64,000 nucleotides of DNA from an uncultured Pseudomonadales bacterium (GTDB lineage Bacteria > Pseudomonadota > Gammaproteobacteria > Pseudomonadales > Balneatricaceae): positions 1 through 64,000 of the forward strand of contig CALJVT010000001.1 of the NCBI GenBank assembly GCA_937773555.1, written 5' to 3'. Of this stretch, positions 8,470 to 18,363 are shown one piece after another. The position numbers and the translations under genes were made by a program. Position 1 is the stretch's first letter; each line of letters starts with the position of its first letter. The notes under the pieces were generated by a model, which saw nothing but the letters and a program-made list of their open reading frames with translations, did no database searches and had not been told where the DNA came from.

Positions 8470-10278
8470 CTAGTCTTCGATGAAGCTACGTAGGTGGTCA
8501 GAGCGCATTGGGTGGCGCAACTTACGTAGTGCTTTGGCTTCAATTTGACGGATACGTTCACGTGTCACATCAAACTGTTTGCCCACTTCTTCTAGGGTAT
8601 GGTCGGTGTTCATTTCGATACCAAAACGCATACGTAGCACTTTAGATTCGCGAGGGGTAAGGCCCGCTAATACATCTCGTGTGGCTTCTCTTAAGCCTTC
8701 ACCTGTGGCGGAGTCGATAGGAGAATCCATAGAGCTGTCTTCGATAAAATCGCCTAAGCTTGAATCTTCATCATCACCTATGGGGGTTTCCATAGAGATA
8801 GGCTCTTTAGCAATTTTGAGTACTTTGCGAATCTTTTCTTCTGGCATTTCCATGCGCTCGCCTAGTTCTTCTGGCGTAGGCTCGCGGCCCATTTCCTGAA
8901 GCATTTGACGAGATATACGGTTGAGCTTGTTAATGGTCTCAATCATATGCACTGGAATACGTATAGTACGGGCTTGGTCAGCAATGGAGCGGGTAATTGC
9001 TTGACGAATCCACCATGTGGCATAAGTAGAGAACTTATAACCCCGGCGGTATTCAAACTTGTCCACAGCCTTCATCAAGCCAATGTTGCCTTCTTGGATA
9101 AGATCCAAGAATTGAAGCCCACGGTTGGTGTACTTCTTGGCAATGGAAATAACCAAACGGAGGTTAGCTTCCACCATTTCTTTTTTCGCACGGCGGGCGC
9201 GCACTTCACCCATGGTCATGCGACGATTGATGTCTTTAATTTCGCTTAGGCTAAGGCCTGATTCTTCAACCACCATGGACAACTTACGTTGTGCACGACG
9301 AAGATCTACGGCGTTGCGGCGGATTGCTGGCGCATAGGGTTCGCCACTGGCAATAAGTTCGTCTGCCCAACCTACGTTAGTTTCGTTGCCAGGGAACTGG
9401 GCAAGGAAAACATCACGTGGCATTTTCGCTTTGCGGTTGCAGATGACGGTAATGATTTTTTCTTGTGCCCGAATACGGGCTAGGGCACCACGCGGGTACT
9501 TAGCAACAGATTCAAAATGCTTCGGCACTAGCTTTAGTGGTGAGAACAAAAAACCAAGGTGAGCATACGCTTCTTTAGCTTGTGGGCTTTCACGGCCATG
9601 CTTTTCAACAGCAAGAAGAGACGTTACAAGCTGTTCTTCTAGCTCGGCAAAACGTTCTGCTGTTTCAATTGGATCTGGGCCGTTGTCCGTTTCTTCTTCT
9701 TCTTCGTCATTGTCGCTCTTCACGACAGTGGTTGGATTAATTGGAGACGGGTTAGGCTCACCATCTGGATCGATGTAGCCACTAAAAAGATCGCTTAAGC
9801 GGCCTTCTTCAGTAAAGATGCGCTTATAGACATCAATAATAGTGATAACACTATCTGGGTAATGAGCTAAAGCAGCCATCACATCGCGTAGGCCTTCTTC
9901 AATGCGTTTAGCAATGACGATTTCGCCTTCACGGGTCAATAGTTCTACCGTTCCCATTTCGCGCATGTACATACGCACTGGGTCTGTAGTTCGTCCGGCC
10001 TCATTTTCTACAGCAGCCAATGCGGCAGCAGCTTCTTCAGCGGCGGCTTCATCCGTAGAGTCGCCGTCTGTCATAAGTAAGGTTTCTGCATCTGGCGCTT
10101 GCTCAGATACGGTGATCCCCATGTCGTTAATCATACCGATAATATCTTCGACTTGATCTGGGTCGGCAATATTTTGCGGCAGGTGATCGTTAACTTCTGC
10201 ATAAGTTAAAAAGCCCTGCTCACGACCTTTGGTGATCAGTTCTTTTAAGCGAGATTGTTGCTGTTCGTTGGCGGCCAT
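8470..10278 (-). CDS. rpoD: RNA polymerase sigma-70 (RpoD)
   Basis: This 602-residue primary sigma factor is complete. Region 1.1 occupies about residues 1-80, and region 1.2 carries [11 protein letters not shown] (about 100-110). A large acidic non-conserved region with a Glu/Asp run follows (about 180-220). Region 2 includes [15 protein letters not shown] for -10 recognition and melting. Region 3 has IRIPVHMIE, and region 4 ends in the helix-turn-helix [20 protein letters not shown] for -35 contact. It starts at ATG 10278 with AAGGG five bases upstream. It follows rpsU, yqeY and dnaG on the same strand, the usual macromolecular-synthesis layout, and has its own promoter in the 208-base gap after dnaG. 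Confidence 0.98.
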   Translation of the reverse strand: MAANEQQQSRLKELITKGREQGFLTYAEVNDHLPQNIADPDQVEDIIGMINDMGITVSEQAPDAETLLMTDGDSTDEAAAEEAAAALAAVENEAGRTTDPVRMYMREMGTVELLTREGEIVIAKRIEEGLRDVMAALAHYPDSVITIIDVYKRIFTEEGRLSDLFSGYIDPDGEPNPSPINPTTVVKSDNDEEEEETDNGPDPIETAERFAELEEQLVTSLLAVEKHGRESPQAKEAYAHLGFLFSPLKLVPKHFESVAKYPRGALARIRAQEKIITVICNRKAKMPRDVFLAQFPGNETNVGWADELIASGEPYAPAIRRNAVDLRRAQRKLSMVVEESGLSLSEIKDINRRMTMGEVRARRAKKEMVEANLRLVISIAKKYTNRGLQFLDLIQEGNIGLMKAVDKFEYRRGYKFSTYATWWIRQAITRSIADQARTIRIPVHMIETINKLNRISRQMLQEMGREPTPEELGERMEMPEEKIRKVLKIAKEPISMETPIGDDEDSSLGDFIEDSSMDSPIDSATGEGLREATRDVLAGLTPRESKVLRMRFGIEMNTDHTLEEVGKQFDVTRERIRQIEAKALRKLRHPMRSDHLRSFIED

Positions 10279-10324
10279 GGCAACCCTTTAGTAAGTGAAC
10301 GGATATTGAAAATTTCAGCGCCCC

Positions 10325-10353
10325 ATTATAGTAGAAAAACAAAAATTCTTCCA
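10325..10353 (-). promoter_or_regulatory. Putative rpoD promoter
   Basis: On the minus strand TATAAT (10330-10325) is a perfect -10 box, with a weak TGGAAG at -35 spacing (10353-10348, 17 bases). It lies about 45 bases before the rpoD start, so rpoD can be transcribed independently of rpsU-dnaG. Confidence 0.55.
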
Positions 10354-10486
10354 CAAAGTATAAGGGAATAGCTGATAGTTTGTGCTTTTTGAAGCCTGCA
10401 CGAGACGATAGCCGTAATGGGACTGTTTTTGCGATGCCTAGCATGCCGCCCGATAGCCGTGGACCGTTATAAGATCCGTGGTAATC

Positions 10487-12526
10487 CTATTGTCTACTTT
10501 TCAGCCGGTTTTGCAACTCTTCTTTTTCTTTTAGTAGGTCTTTTAGCTGTTTTTTTGTATTAGCATCGGCATTAGGCTGTGATGCTAGGTGTATTAGTTG
10601 GTTAAATCGCTCATCAAAGTGATGGCCTAGCAGGCGGCTAATAGCTTCGTCTAGCTGCTGAGGGTAGTTGCCTTGGGGCAGTAACGATTCCATAGCAGCT
10701 AATTGGCGTAACATGGGCCAAGCATCCCAAGTGGCGCATTCAATGTGCAATTCTGCAGGGTTTGGCCAGCGTTTCAAAGCCTTGTGCATGGCTTGCACTG
10801 TATTGAGCAACTGAGTGAGCACCCCAGCATCTTGCATTTTCAATTCGGCTAAATGACTGGGAATTTCATCGACATGTTCAACCACTTCTGGGTGTCGTAG
10901 GATAATCCGTATTGCAGCGTGAGCAGGGTTTTGTACCTTAGGTAAAACAGCACTAAAGTTCTGCCTTAACGAAAGAGAGGGGTCTTCAGAAGGCTGGGCA
11001 TGAGGGTGTTCATCATGCCAGTGTTGAATGTTGTCTGCTATGTCTGGATTAGCCTCGGTGATGTGATAATCAGCGTAATCATGGGTACTGTTTTGATCTG
11101 AATCTCCTGCAGGCCCCATGTTGGGTGCCTGGCTGCTAGTGCTGGCCTGTGTGTTTGCAGCTGGCGTAGGGTTTGGCTCAGAGCGTGTTGCAGGGGTAGG
11201 CACTTTTAGCGCACTTAGTTCTGCTAGCGTATCTTTATCTAGGCCGGTAATTTTGCTGAGTCGTGCATGCATCATACTGCGCATGATCCCCTTTGGGATA
11301 ATTGCAATTAATGGGCTGGCGTCGGTGGCAAGCTTTGCTCTGTGCTCTAGGTTATGGGGGTCTAGGTCTTGGCCTAAACGTTGAAACAAAAAGTCACTCA
11401 GTGGTGTGGCATCTACAATGCGCGCTGTAAGCTTATCGTTACCTTCTTGGCGGACTAGAGAATCTGGGTCCTCACCATCTGGCAGTAACAGGAAGCGGGC
11501 TTGTCTGCCATCTTGCATATAAGGCAGGCAGGTGTGCATGGCGCGATCTGCAGCTTTAAGCCCTGCAGCGTCGCCATCAAAACAAAATACCACTTCGCTC
11601 ACTAATTTGAAGATGCGTTCTAAATGAAAGCTGCTGGTGCTGGTGCCAAGGGTAGCCACCGCATAGTTTATATTGTGCTGCGCTAGCGCAACAACGTCCA
11701 TATAGCCTTCTACCACCATAATGCGCTTAAGGTTGCGTTCGTGTTGGCGGGCCTCATAGAGGCCATAAAGTTCCTTTTGTTTGTGAAATACTACCGTTTC
11801 TGGGGAGTTTAGATACTTGGGTTTATCATCACCGAGTACTCGCCCACCAAATGCAATAATACGGCCTTTGTAGTCTTTTATAGGAAACATGATGCGGTCC
11901 CTAAAGCGATCGTAGCGGCGTTTGTTTTCTTCTTTCTCCACCACCATTCCAGCGTCTATCAAACCCTGTTCTTGTTCAGCTTTAGGCGCCAGTTCTTGCA
12001 TCAAGTTTTGCCAACCAGTGGGCGCGTATCCTACGCCAAATCGCTGTGCTATTTGGCCATTAAGCCCACGACCTTTAAGGTAGGTGACTGCTTTTTGTCG
12101 ATCTGGGTGGCGGCGTAACTGACTTTGATAGTATTGGCTGGCTTGGTTAAGTATGTCATAAGCCTGATTGCGTGCCTGAGTTTTGGCTTGGCTAGCTGCA
12201 GATGCTGCTTTGCTAGTGATGCTGTCATCTTTGGGCACTGTGAGGCCAGCTTTGCCTGCAAGTTCTTCTACAGCTTCAGGGAAATTTAGGTTTGCCAGCT
12301 GCATTAAAAAACCGATGGCATTGCCCCCGGCGCCGCAACCAAAGCAATAATAAAACTGCTTGTCTGGGGAAACACTAAAGGAAGGTGTTTTTTCTTTATG
12401 AAAAGGGCAACATGCAGAATAGTTGCGACCTGTTTTTTTAAGCTTTACGTGGCCATCTACCAAATCGACGATGTCGGTGCGGTCTAGAAGGTCATCGATA
12501 AATGATTGCGGTATGCGTGATGCCAA
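10487..12526 (-). CDS. dnaG: DNA primase
   Basis: This 679-residue DnaG makes RNA primers at the replication fork. The N-terminal CHC2 zinc site shows as CCPFHKEKTPSF...YYCFGCGAGG (residues 39-67). The TOPRIM domain has VVEGYMDVVAL (about 265) and CFDGDAAGLKAA (about 305). A Pro/Ala/Thr-rich linker (about 440-500) precedes the C-terminal DnaB-helicase-binding domain. The total is longer than E. coli DnaG (581 aa), mostly because of the linker. It lies downstream of rpsU and yqeY and upstream of rpoD. Confidence 0.97.
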   Translation of the reverse strand: MASRIPQSFIDDLLDRTDIVDLVDGHVKLKKTGRNYSACCPFHKEKTPSFSVSPDKQFYYCFGCGAGGNAIGFLMQLANLNFPEAVEELAGKAGLTVPKDDSITSKAASAASQAKTQARNQAYDILNQASQYYQSQLRRHPDRQKAVTYLKGRGLNGQIAQRFGVGYAPTGWQNLMQELAPKAEQEQGLIDAGMVVEKEENKRRYDRFRDRIMFPIKDYKGRIIAFGGRVLGDDKPKYLNSPETVVFHKQKELYGLYEARQHERNLKRIMVVEGYMDVVALAQHNINYAVATLGTSTSSFHLERIFKLVSEVVFCFDGDAAGLKAADRAMHTCLPYMQDGRQARFLLLPDGEDPDSLVRQEGNDKLTARIVDATPLSDFLFQRLGQDLDPHNLEHRAKLATDASPLIAIIPKGIMRSMMHARLSKITGLDKDTLAELSALKVPTPATRSEPNPTPAANTQASTSSQAPNMGPAGDSDQNSTHDYADYHITEANPDIADNIQHWHDEHPHAQPSEDPSLSLRQNFSAVLPKVQNPAHAAIRIILRHPEVVEHVDEIPSHLAELKMQDAGVLTQLLNTVQAMHKALKRWPNPAELHIECATWDAWPMLRQLAAMESLLPQGNYPQQLDEAISRLLGHHFDERFNQLIHLASQPNADANTKKQLKDLLKEKEELQNRLKSRQ

Positions 12527-12549
12527 GTGGTATGCCTTTTAATAAAAGC

Positions 12550-12996
12550 TTAAGCAAGTTGTGCTTTGATCTTACCACTTACTTTGCCAATATCTGCGCG
12601 GCCTTGCAACTGTGGTTTAAGAATACCCATCACTTTGCCCATATCTTGCATGCTACTGGCACCAGAATCGCTAATGGCTTGCGTGATTAAGGCACTTATT
12701 TCATCATCTGTGAGTGGGGTAGGTAGAAATTCCTGAATCACATTTATTTCTGAGTGCTCAACATCAGCTAAGTCTTGGCGACTGGCAGCTTCGTACTGGC
12801 TGATAGAGTCGCGACGTTGCTTGAGCATCTTATCGAGTACGGCTAAGCCGCGGGCTTGATCTAACTCTATGCGCTCATCAACTTCTATGCGTTTAAATTC
12901 TGATAGCATAGTGCGAATACAGGTTAGGCGAGGTTTATTTTTGTCACGCATGGCTTGTTTTTGAGCATCTTTAAGTTGAAGCTTTAAATCGGACAT
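12550..12996 (-). CDS. yqeY: GatB/YqeY domain protein
   Basis: This 148-residue protein matches the stand-alone YqeY family, which resembles the tRNA-binding tail of the amidotransferase subunit GatB. Typical motifs are the N-terminal MRDKNKPRLTCIRTMLSEFK and the C-terminal GASSMQDMGKVMGILKPQLQGRAD. Its exact role is unknown; an influence on tRNA-dependent amidation or translation is assumed from the domain. It sits between rpsU and dnaG, 24 bases from dnaG, as in Pseudomonas. Confidence 0.93.
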   Translation of the reverse strand: MSDLKLQLKDAQKQAMRDKNKPRLTCIRTMLSEFKRIEVDERIELDQARGLAVLDKMLKQRRDSISQYEAASRQDLADVEHSEINVIQEFLPTPLTDDEISALITQAISDSGASSMQDMGKVMGILKPQLQGRADIGKVSGKIKAQLA

Positions 12997-13076
12997 GGTG
13001 AGTTCTCGCTATGTTGGTTTCAGTAATTAGGGTGTTGCTTAGGTTGCGCTAAATGCGTAAACGTCAGAAACGACAA

Positions 13077-13104
13077 AGGGGCGGGTAACTGAAAAACCGC
13101 CCCT
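13077..13104 (-). terminator. Hairpin between rpsU and yqeY
   Basis: AGGGGCGG (13077-13084) and CCGCCCCT (13097-13104) form an 8-bp GC-rich stem. The minus strand then continues TTTGTCGTTT. In E. coli a partial terminator between rpsU and dnaG lets the ribosomal protein be made in excess; this hairpin is placed to do the same. Confidence 0.65.
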
Positions 13105-13182
13105 ATGTATGGCTTTGCTCAGTAGCCCTTGGGTATCAGGCTGTAAAGCAGGTCGTGCAGGGTTCTATATCAGGTGTAAAGC

Positions 13183-13398
13183 CTAGTACAAACGAACGTG
13201 ACGACGATTTTCGCGTACTAGCTTCTTAGCATGACGCTTAACAGCAGCAGCAGCTTGACGCTTACGAACGCTGGTTGGCTTTTCGTAGAATTCGCGCTTG
13301 CGAACGTCTGCTAAAGTACCTGCTTTTTCACAAGCGCGTTTGAAGCGGCGTAGAGCAATATCAAATGGTTCGTTGTCTTTCAGTTTTACAGCTGGCAT
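13183..13398 (-). CDS. rpsU: 30S ribosomal protein bS21
   Basis: This 71-residue, strongly basic protein is the small-subunit protein bS21, which helps base-pairing between 16S rRNA and Shine-Dalgarno sequences. It has the conserved [19 protein letters not shown] opening and the [13 protein letters not shown] core. It is the first gene of the rpsU-yqeY-dnaG group, divergent from tsaD. It is the standard length for the family. Confidence 0.98.
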   Translation of the reverse strand: MPAVKLKDNEPFDIALRRFKRACEKAGTLADVRKREFYEKPTSVRKRQAAAAVKRHAKKLVRENRRHVRLY

Positions 13399-13515
13399 AT
13401 CTTTACCTAATTGTGGGGGGCTGCATTAGGCAGCCATCCGAATGTTTTTGTATTCACTTCCTTAAGATCTTAAAAGCCTACCTAAGGAGGTATTCCTAAT
13501 TGATTAAGGCCGCAT

Positions 13516-13545
13516 ATTTTACTCTTATGTGTTGGCCAGTGTAAA
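13516..13545 (-). promoter_or_regulatory. Promoter of rpsU operon
   Basis: On the minus strand TTTACA (13545-13540) and TAAAAT (13521-13516) are separated by 18 bases, a good sigma-70 promoter. It lies about 120 bases before rpsU in the gap shared with the divergent tsaD. Confidence 0.65.
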
Positions 13546-13678
13546 GCCAATTTTTCATCAAGTTAGACGTGTTTTTCAAAGATGGTGGAAAACGCTCCGG
13601 TACAGGTGGTCATTAGGCTTGATGAAAGGTAAAATTCTGGCCCTACTTAACTAAATATTTGAGAAAGTTGGCATATTC

Positions 13679-14713
13679 ATGCGCGTACTAGGCATAGAAA
13701 CATCGTGTGACGAAACAGGGGTCGCCATCTACGATACCGAAAAGGGCATAGTGTCTGAAGCACTTTACAGCCAAGTAGCTGTGCATGCGGAATACGGTGG
13801 CGTAGTGCCAGAGTTAGCTTCTCGTGACCATATTCGCAAACTAGTACCATTAATGCGTGAGGTGTTTAATAAGGCAGGCTTGGCTTACGGTGATGTTGAT
13901 GGCGTGGCCTATACTGCAGGCCCTGGCCTAATTGGTGCGTTAATGGTGGGTGCTGCCACAGGACGTGCTTTAGGCATGGCGTGGGATCTTCCTACTATTG
14001 GGGTGCATCACATGGAAGGCCATCTTTTAGCACCGATGTTAGAAGAAAATGCGCCTAAGCCACCGTTTGTGGCATTATTGGTGTCTGGTGGCCACACTCA
14101 ATTGGTGCACGTACGATCTTTAGGTGAATACGAATTACTCGGTGAGTCCTTAGATGATGCTGCTGGCGAAGCCTTCGACAAGGTGGCTAAAATGATGGAC
14201 TTAGATTATCCAGGTGGCCCCTTGGTTGCTAACCTTGCCTTGCAAGGAGATGCGACGCGGTTTAAGTTCCCTCGCCCGATGGTAGATAGGCCTGGCTTAG
14301 ACATGAGTTTTAGCGGCTTAAAAACTGCTGTACTCTATGCTATTCAAGACATTAAGAAACAGCAAGAGTGTTTAGATGAGCAAGACAAAGCTGATATTGC
14401 TGTGGCTTTTCAGCAGGCTGTTGTGGATACATTAGCCATTAAGTGTCGCCGGGCTCTGCAGCAAACTAAGCTTTCTACGTTAGTTATGGCTGGCGGCGTT
14501 AGTGCTAACTTGAGCTTACGTGAAAAACTAGCAGCAGAGACCGCTAAATTGCGCGCTAAGGTCTATTACCCAAGGCCAGAGTACTGCACTGATAATGGTG
14601 CAATGATTGCTTATGCTGGAGCTCAACGTTTGGCAGCGGGCCAGTGTGACGACCTAACACTTAAAGTAAAACCCCGCTGGCCGTTAAATGAGTTATCGGT
14701 GGTTGCTCAATAA
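13679..14713 (+). CDS. tsaD: tRNA threonylcarbamoyladenosine transferase TsaD
   Basis: This 344-residue member of the Kae1/Qri7 family transfers threonylcarbamoyl to A37 of ANN-decoding tRNAs, with TsaB, TsaC and TsaE. It opens with [17 protein letters not shown]. The metal-binding histidines are in [10 protein letters not shown] (about residues 111-120), and further conserved stretches are [23 protein letters not shown] and [13 protein letters not shown]. The length equals the usual bacterial size. It starts at ATG 13679 and is followed by folB and folK on the same strand. Confidence 0.98.
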   Translation: MRVLGIETSCDETGVAIYDTEKGIVSEALYSQVAVHAEYGGVVPELASRDHIRKLVPLMREVFNKAGLAYGDVDGVAYTAGPGLIGALMVGAATGRALGMAWDLPTIGVHHMEGHLLAPMLEENAPKPPFVALLVSGGHTQLVHVRSLGEYELLGESLDDAAGEAFDKVAKMMDLDYPGGPLVANLALQGDATRFKFPRPMVDRPGLDMSFSGLKTAVLYAIQDIKKQQECLDEQDKADIAVAFQQAVVDTLAIKCRRALQQTKLSTLVMAGGVSANLSLREKLAAETAKLRAKVYYPRPEYCTDNGAMIAYAGAQRLAAGQCDDLTLKVKPRWPLNELSVVAQ

Positions 14714-14748
14714 TAACGTTATTAATACCCACATAAAAAGAGGTCACA

Positions 14749-15108
14749 ATGGACACAGTATATGTACATGGCTTAGCTGTAGACACCGTTATTGGTATTT
14801 TTGACTGGGAACGAAAAATCCGCCAAAAGGTGGTGTTAGATGTAGAAATGGCAGTGGACATTAGTCCTTCTGCAGCCACTGAAGACATAGACCGCACTGT
14901 GAGCTACAAAGATGTATCAGACAGGCTCACAGAGTTCGTAGAGCAAAGCGAGTTTTTGCTTGTAGAAACCATGGCTGAAGAAATTGCAGCATTAATTTTA
15001 ACGGAATTCCCAGTGCCGTTTGTGAGTATTAAACTAGGAAAACCTGATGCTATTGCCAATGCGCGCGATGTCGGTGTAATGATTAAACGTGGCCAAAAGC
15101 CAGCATAA
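14749..15108 (+). CDS. folB: Dihydroneopterin aldolase
   Basis: This 119-residue protein converts 7,8-dihydroneopterin to 6-hydroxymethyl-dihydropterin in folate synthesis. The opening YVHGLAVDTVIGIFDWERK and the SYKDVSDRL segment are typical, as is the VETMAEEIA helix. Its stop overlaps the folK start (ATGA at 15105-15108), so the two successive folate steps are translationally coupled. An AGAGG lies upstream of ATG 14749. Confidence 0.96.
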   Translation: MDTVYVHGLAVDTVIGIFDWERKIRQKVVLDVEMAVDISPSAATEDIDRTVSYKDVSDRLTEFVEQSEFLLVETMAEEIAALILTEFPVPFVSIKLGKPDAIANARDVGVMIKRGQKPA

Positions 15109-15596
15109 TGACCTATGTTTACTTAGGTTTAGGGGCTAATATCGAGCCCCAAACGAGCCTTGAAGCTGGCATTTTTGAGCTAAGGACAGCCTTTGGCCGT
15201 GTAGAGGCTTCACCTGTCTACCTGGCCCCAGCAGTGGGTATAGATGGGCCAGATTTTCTCAATATGGTGGTGGGTTTTGAATGCCCAATGAGTCACCCAC
15301 AACTGATGGCCTGGATCCGTACTACTGAAACTAAATATGGCCGTCAAAGGTCTGCAGATTCACGTCATAAGCCTACCAGTCATGGCCTAGACATGGATTT
15401 ATTGTTGTTTGGTGATTGGGTGGATGAACAGGCTAAAGTGCCCCGGCCAGATATTTTAACCTGCGCCTATGTATTGCAGCCGTTAGCAGATCTGGTGCCT
15501 AACCTAATGCACCCAACACAGGCCAAGACCATTAGGCAGCTCAACGACTCTTGCAGTTTTGACCACGCCGTGCGACCTACCCAGCATCACTTCTGA
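15108..15596 (+). CDS. folK: HPPK, hydroxymethyldihydropterin pyrophosphokinase
   Basis: This 162-residue enzyme pyrophosphorylates the FolB product using ATP. The start YLGLGANIEPQTSLEAG, the MVVGFECPMSHPQLM region and the metal-binding HGLDMDLLLFGD (about residues 92-103) are diagnostic. It is directly coupled to folB. Its 3' end overlaps that of cca on the opposite strand by 20 bases. Confidence 0.95.
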   Translation: MTYVYLGLGANIEPQTSLEAGIFELRTAFGRVEASPVYLAPAVGIDGPDFLNMVVGFECPMSHPQLMAWIRTTETKYGRQRSADSRHKPTSHGLDMDLLLFGDWVDEQAKVPRPDILTCAYVLQPLADLVPNLMHPTQAKTIRQLNDSCSFDHAVRPTQHHF

Positions 15597-16713
15597 TAGA
15601 CTCGATCTGGGCCTTTTTAAGCTCTTCCCCAAGGCCTTTGCCAGTAAAACCTTGAGCCATTAGTTTGACAGGGTTTACGCTGTGTATGTTTTCTAAGTCA
15701 TTCACTATGTGTTGCTTTGGCGATTGCCAACCAAAAAGAGGTTCTTGGCTTAGGCTCACGGCCTGGCATACATTAAGCAAATCATCCAATGAATCGGTAC
15801 TACGGATTAGGCCAAGATTACTGAGCATCAGGTGTTTTTGAGCTGCATCTAACTCGGTATAAGCACGTAATTGGCGCTGGTGGTTACTGGTGGACAGGGA
15901 TAAGGCTTTGTGCACATTGGGCATTTTTATTTGTGCTGCGAGGTCTTCTATTTGAGGTTTGTTGAGCTGATATAGTAAACCGGTTAGGCGTACTTCGGTG
16001 GTGGTGCTGGATTCGCTTAACAGCTTGAGGGTGTTTAGTGCATGGGGTCTGCGATTGAGTAATTCTGCTAAAGAAGGCATTAACTGTTGCAATGCACCAC
16101 ACACCTCCAATACTTCAAAATATACCCATGGGCTCTGGCTGGCGAGTGCTTTGTGTGTTTCTTGCCAAATACGCTCTTTAGCAAGGGTGCCTAGCTCGCC
16201 AGATTGAGTGATAGCGAGTAACAAGTTTTTGGTCTCTGGGGCAATGCTAAAACCTAAATGGTAAAGGTGGGCTGCAAATCTAGCAGTCCGTAATACCCGC
16301 AAAGGGTCTTCACTAAATGCCTGCGACACATGGCGCAGTTGTTTTGCTTGTAGGTCTCTTTGGCCTCCATAGGGGTCAATGAGTTGTCCGTCTGGCGCTT
16401 GAGCTATGGCGTTAATAGTAAGGTCGCGGCGCAGTAAATCGTCTTCTAGGGTCACATCTATCGTCGCATGAACTTGAAAGCCTTTATGCCCTTGTCCAGC
16501 TTTGCGTTCGGTGCGCGCTAGCGCGTATTCTTGTTTGCTTTTTGGGTGCAAGAATACTGGAAAGTCTTTACCTACTTGGGTATAGCCAAGCGCCACTAGA
16601 GCTTGTGGTGTACTACCGACCACTACATAGTCTCGCTCATGCACAGCGAGGCCAAGTAAGTGATCACGGACGGCACCGCCTACTAAATAGGTTTTACTAT
16701 TGGGCATAGCCAC
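15577..16713 (-). CDS. cca: CCA-adding tRNA nucleotidyltransferase
   Basis: This 378-residue class II nucleotidyltransferase adds or repairs the 3' CCA of tRNA. The catalytic head is intact: YLVGGAVRDHLLG (about residues 9-21), the carboxylate pair in ERDYVVVG, and RRDLTINAIAQ plus the SEDPLRVLRTARFAA region. E. coli Cca is 412 residues with an HD phosphohydrolase domain. Here the corresponding stretch reads ALNTLKLL and LLYQLNK where E. coli has HTLMTL and CHDLGK, so the HD metal ligands are missing and the region is short. I infer that CCA addition is kept and the phosphatase/phosphodiesterase activities are lost. Confidence 0.93.
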   Translation of the reverse strand: MAMPNSKTYLVGGAVRDHLLGLAVHERDYVVVGSTPQALVALGYTQVGKDFPVFLHPKSKQEYALARTERKAGQGHKGFQVHATIDVTLEDDLLRRDLTINAIAQAPDGQLIDPYGGQRDLQAKQLRHVSQAFSEDPLRVLRTARFAAHLYHLGFSIAPETKNLLLAITQSGELGTLAKERIWQETHKALASQSPWVYFEVLEVCGALQQLMPSLAELLNRRPHALNTLKLLSESSTTTEVRLTGLLYQLNKPQIEDLAAQIKMPNVHKALSLSTSNHQRQLRAYTELDAAQKHLMLSNLGLIRSTDSLDDLLNVCQAVSLSQEPLFGWQSPKQHIVNDLENIHSVNPVKLMAQGFTGKGLGEELKKAQIESIRSDAG

Positions 16714-16719
16714 GTGGCC

Positions 16720-17040
16720 TCATAATGAGCTACAGTGCTCTGGATGTTGCAGAGAATAAGCCGCGAATCCACCTGTTAGGCTGTACACTTCGTCAAACCC
16801 TTGCTGAGCTAAAAAGCCTGCGGCTTGTATAGAGCTAATCCCATGATAACAACAAACAATGATAGGTTTGTCCATGTCTGCTTCGCGTAAAAAAGTTGGT
16901 AGGCTTTCGTTATCAATGCGTTCGCTATTTTTGATGTGACTATTTTGGTAGCTATTAACATCGCGAATGTCCACTAGGTAGGCACCCTGACTAACTTTGT
17001 CCATAACATCAGCTGGGGCAATGGAGGTAACTTCAGACAT
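16720..17040 (-). CDS. glpE: GlpE-type thiosulfate sulfurtransferase (rhodanese)
   Basis: This 106-residue single-domain rhodanese has the catalytic Cys in IVCCYHGISSIQAAGFL (about residues 61-77). The CYHG loop is the GlpE type, which accepts sulfur from thiosulfate. The N-terminal LVDIRDVNSYQNSHIKNSERI is standard. It sits between apaH and cca on the same strand, as in Pseudomonas. Confidence 0.9.
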   Translation of the reverse strand: MSEVTSIAPADVMDKVSQGAYLVDIRDVNSYQNSHIKNSERIDNESLPTFLREADMDKPIIVCCYHGISSIQAAGFLAQQGFDEVYSLTGGFAAYSLQHPEHCSSL

Positions 17041-17140
17041 ATTCGATTCCTATATGAGAAAGCAGCAGTTTAGTGCTTGTCAGTGGTTTGTGCAATTATA
17101 TATTAGTTATATCTAATAATTGAAGATGGTGCCAATCCCA

Positions 17141-17956
17141 CTATGCTTTGCCACAAGCTACGCTAAAGCTTTCACCATCCTCTAGGCGCATTAGTTTAAG
17201 CCGGCCACCCCAAACACAGCCCATGTCTAGATTAATCACATGGTCTTTTCCAGTTTCACCCTCTAATACTGCCCAGTGGCCAAATACTTGCCGCGATGTT
17301 ACGGCACTGGGTAAGTTGAACCAGGGCCTCAATGGCGCATCTTCACTACTATTGAGGTCCACTTTAGCGTTGTGGGTTAAATTTAGCCTCCCCTCAGGGG
17401 TAATAAAGCGCATGCGAGTGAAATGGTTGGTAATGCAACGCCAGCGATCCATACCTTTAAGCTGATCACTCCAAAGGTTGGGCTGGTTGCCATACATACC
17501 AGCAAAAAATGTTGCCGCATTATCACTGCGCAGTAGTTCCTGCAATTCTTGCGCATGTTTCTGTGCTTGCTTTAAGTTCCAACAGGGTGGAATACCTGCA
17601 TGTGTCATTACGGTATCAAATTGGGGGTCATAATGCAGCAGCGGTTGTTGTTGTAGCCAGCTTAATAAGTCATCACGGTCATGGGCTACAAATATAGGCT
17701 GGAGGGTGTCGTCGGGTTTTAATTGAGCACCCTTAGCATGAAGTGCCAGTAGGTGAAGATCGTGGTTGCCTAGCACTACCTTGCTGCGGTTACCTAAAGA
17801 TCTAATAAAACGCAAAGTCTCTAATGACTCAGGCCCTCGGTTAACGAGATCACCTGCAACCCATAGGGTGTCTGCGTCCGTAAAGCCCACTTTATCGAGT
17901 AAAGCCTTGAGGGGTGTTAAGCACCCTTGAATATCACCTACTGCATAACTGGCCAT
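17141..17956 (-). CDS. apaH: Diadenosine tetraphosphatase ApaH
   Basis: This 271-residue metallophosphatase splits Ap4A symmetrically to two ADP and is linked to removal of Np4 RNA caps. The metallophosphoesterase motifs are clear: VGDIQGC, AGDLVNRGPESLE, GNHDLHLLA, and the later HAGIPPCW and FGHWAVLEG. The length matches E. coli (280). It follows apaG by 11 bases in the surA-pdxA-rsmA-apaG-apaH operon. Confidence 0.97.
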   Translation of the reverse strand: MASYAVGDIQGCLTPLKALLDKVGFTDADTLWVAGDLVNRGPESLETLRFIRSLGNRSKVVLGNHDLHLLALHAKGAQLKPDDTLQPIFVAHDRDDLLSWLQQQPLLHYDPQFDTVMTHAGIPPCWNLKQAQKHAQELQELLRSDNAATFFAGMYGNQPNLWSDQLKGMDRWRCITNHFTRMRFITPEGRLNLTHNAKVDLNSSEDAPLRPWFNLPSAVTSRQVFGHWAVLEGETGKDHVINLDMGCVWGGRLKLMRLEDGESFSVACGKA

Positions 17957-17967
17957 AGCTATAAACG

Positions 17968-18354
17968 CTAGTGCAGGGCGTTGGGGTAAGACAAAGTAAA
18001 AGGCGGTATAGGGGCAGAAAATTCGTGGCCGTCTGCTGCTACCATGCTGTAAAAACCACTCATACTGCCCACTTTTGTTTCTAACACAGTACCGCTGGTG
18101 TATTGATGCTGCTGGCCAGGCTCAATGATCGGTTGTTGACCGACAATGCCTTCGCCGGACACTTCTTGAATTTTACCGTCTCCATCCGTAATGATCCATT
18201 TCCGGCTCATAAGCTGGGCACTTTGAATGCCACTGTTGGTAATAGTGATCTTGTAGGCAAACACGTACCGATTGCGGCTAGGGTCCGATTGCTCTGCAAG
18301 AAACTCTGTTTTCACGCCTACATTAAGGTCGTAATTATTGCTTAAGTTGCTCAT
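17968..18354 (-). CDS. apaG: ApaG protein (Co2+/Mg2+ efflux-associated)
   Basis: This 128-residue protein is one fibronectin-III-like ApaG domain, with FAYKITITNSG, QLMSRKWIITDGDG, VSGEGIVGQQPIIEPGQQHQ and GSMSGFYSMVAADG. Its biochemical role is unsettled; mutants are known for altered cobalt resistance, and the fold is shared with F-box proteins of eukaryotes. It lies between rsmA and apaH in the usual order. Confidence 0.96.
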   Translation of the reverse strand: MSNLSNNYDLNVGVKTEFLAEQSDPSRNRYVFAYKITITNSGIQSAQLMSRKWIITDGDGKIQEVSGEGIVGQQPIIEPGQQHQYTSGTVLETKVGSMSGFYSMVAADGHEFSAPIPPFTLSYPNALH

Positions 18355-18363
18355 GTTATAGCT

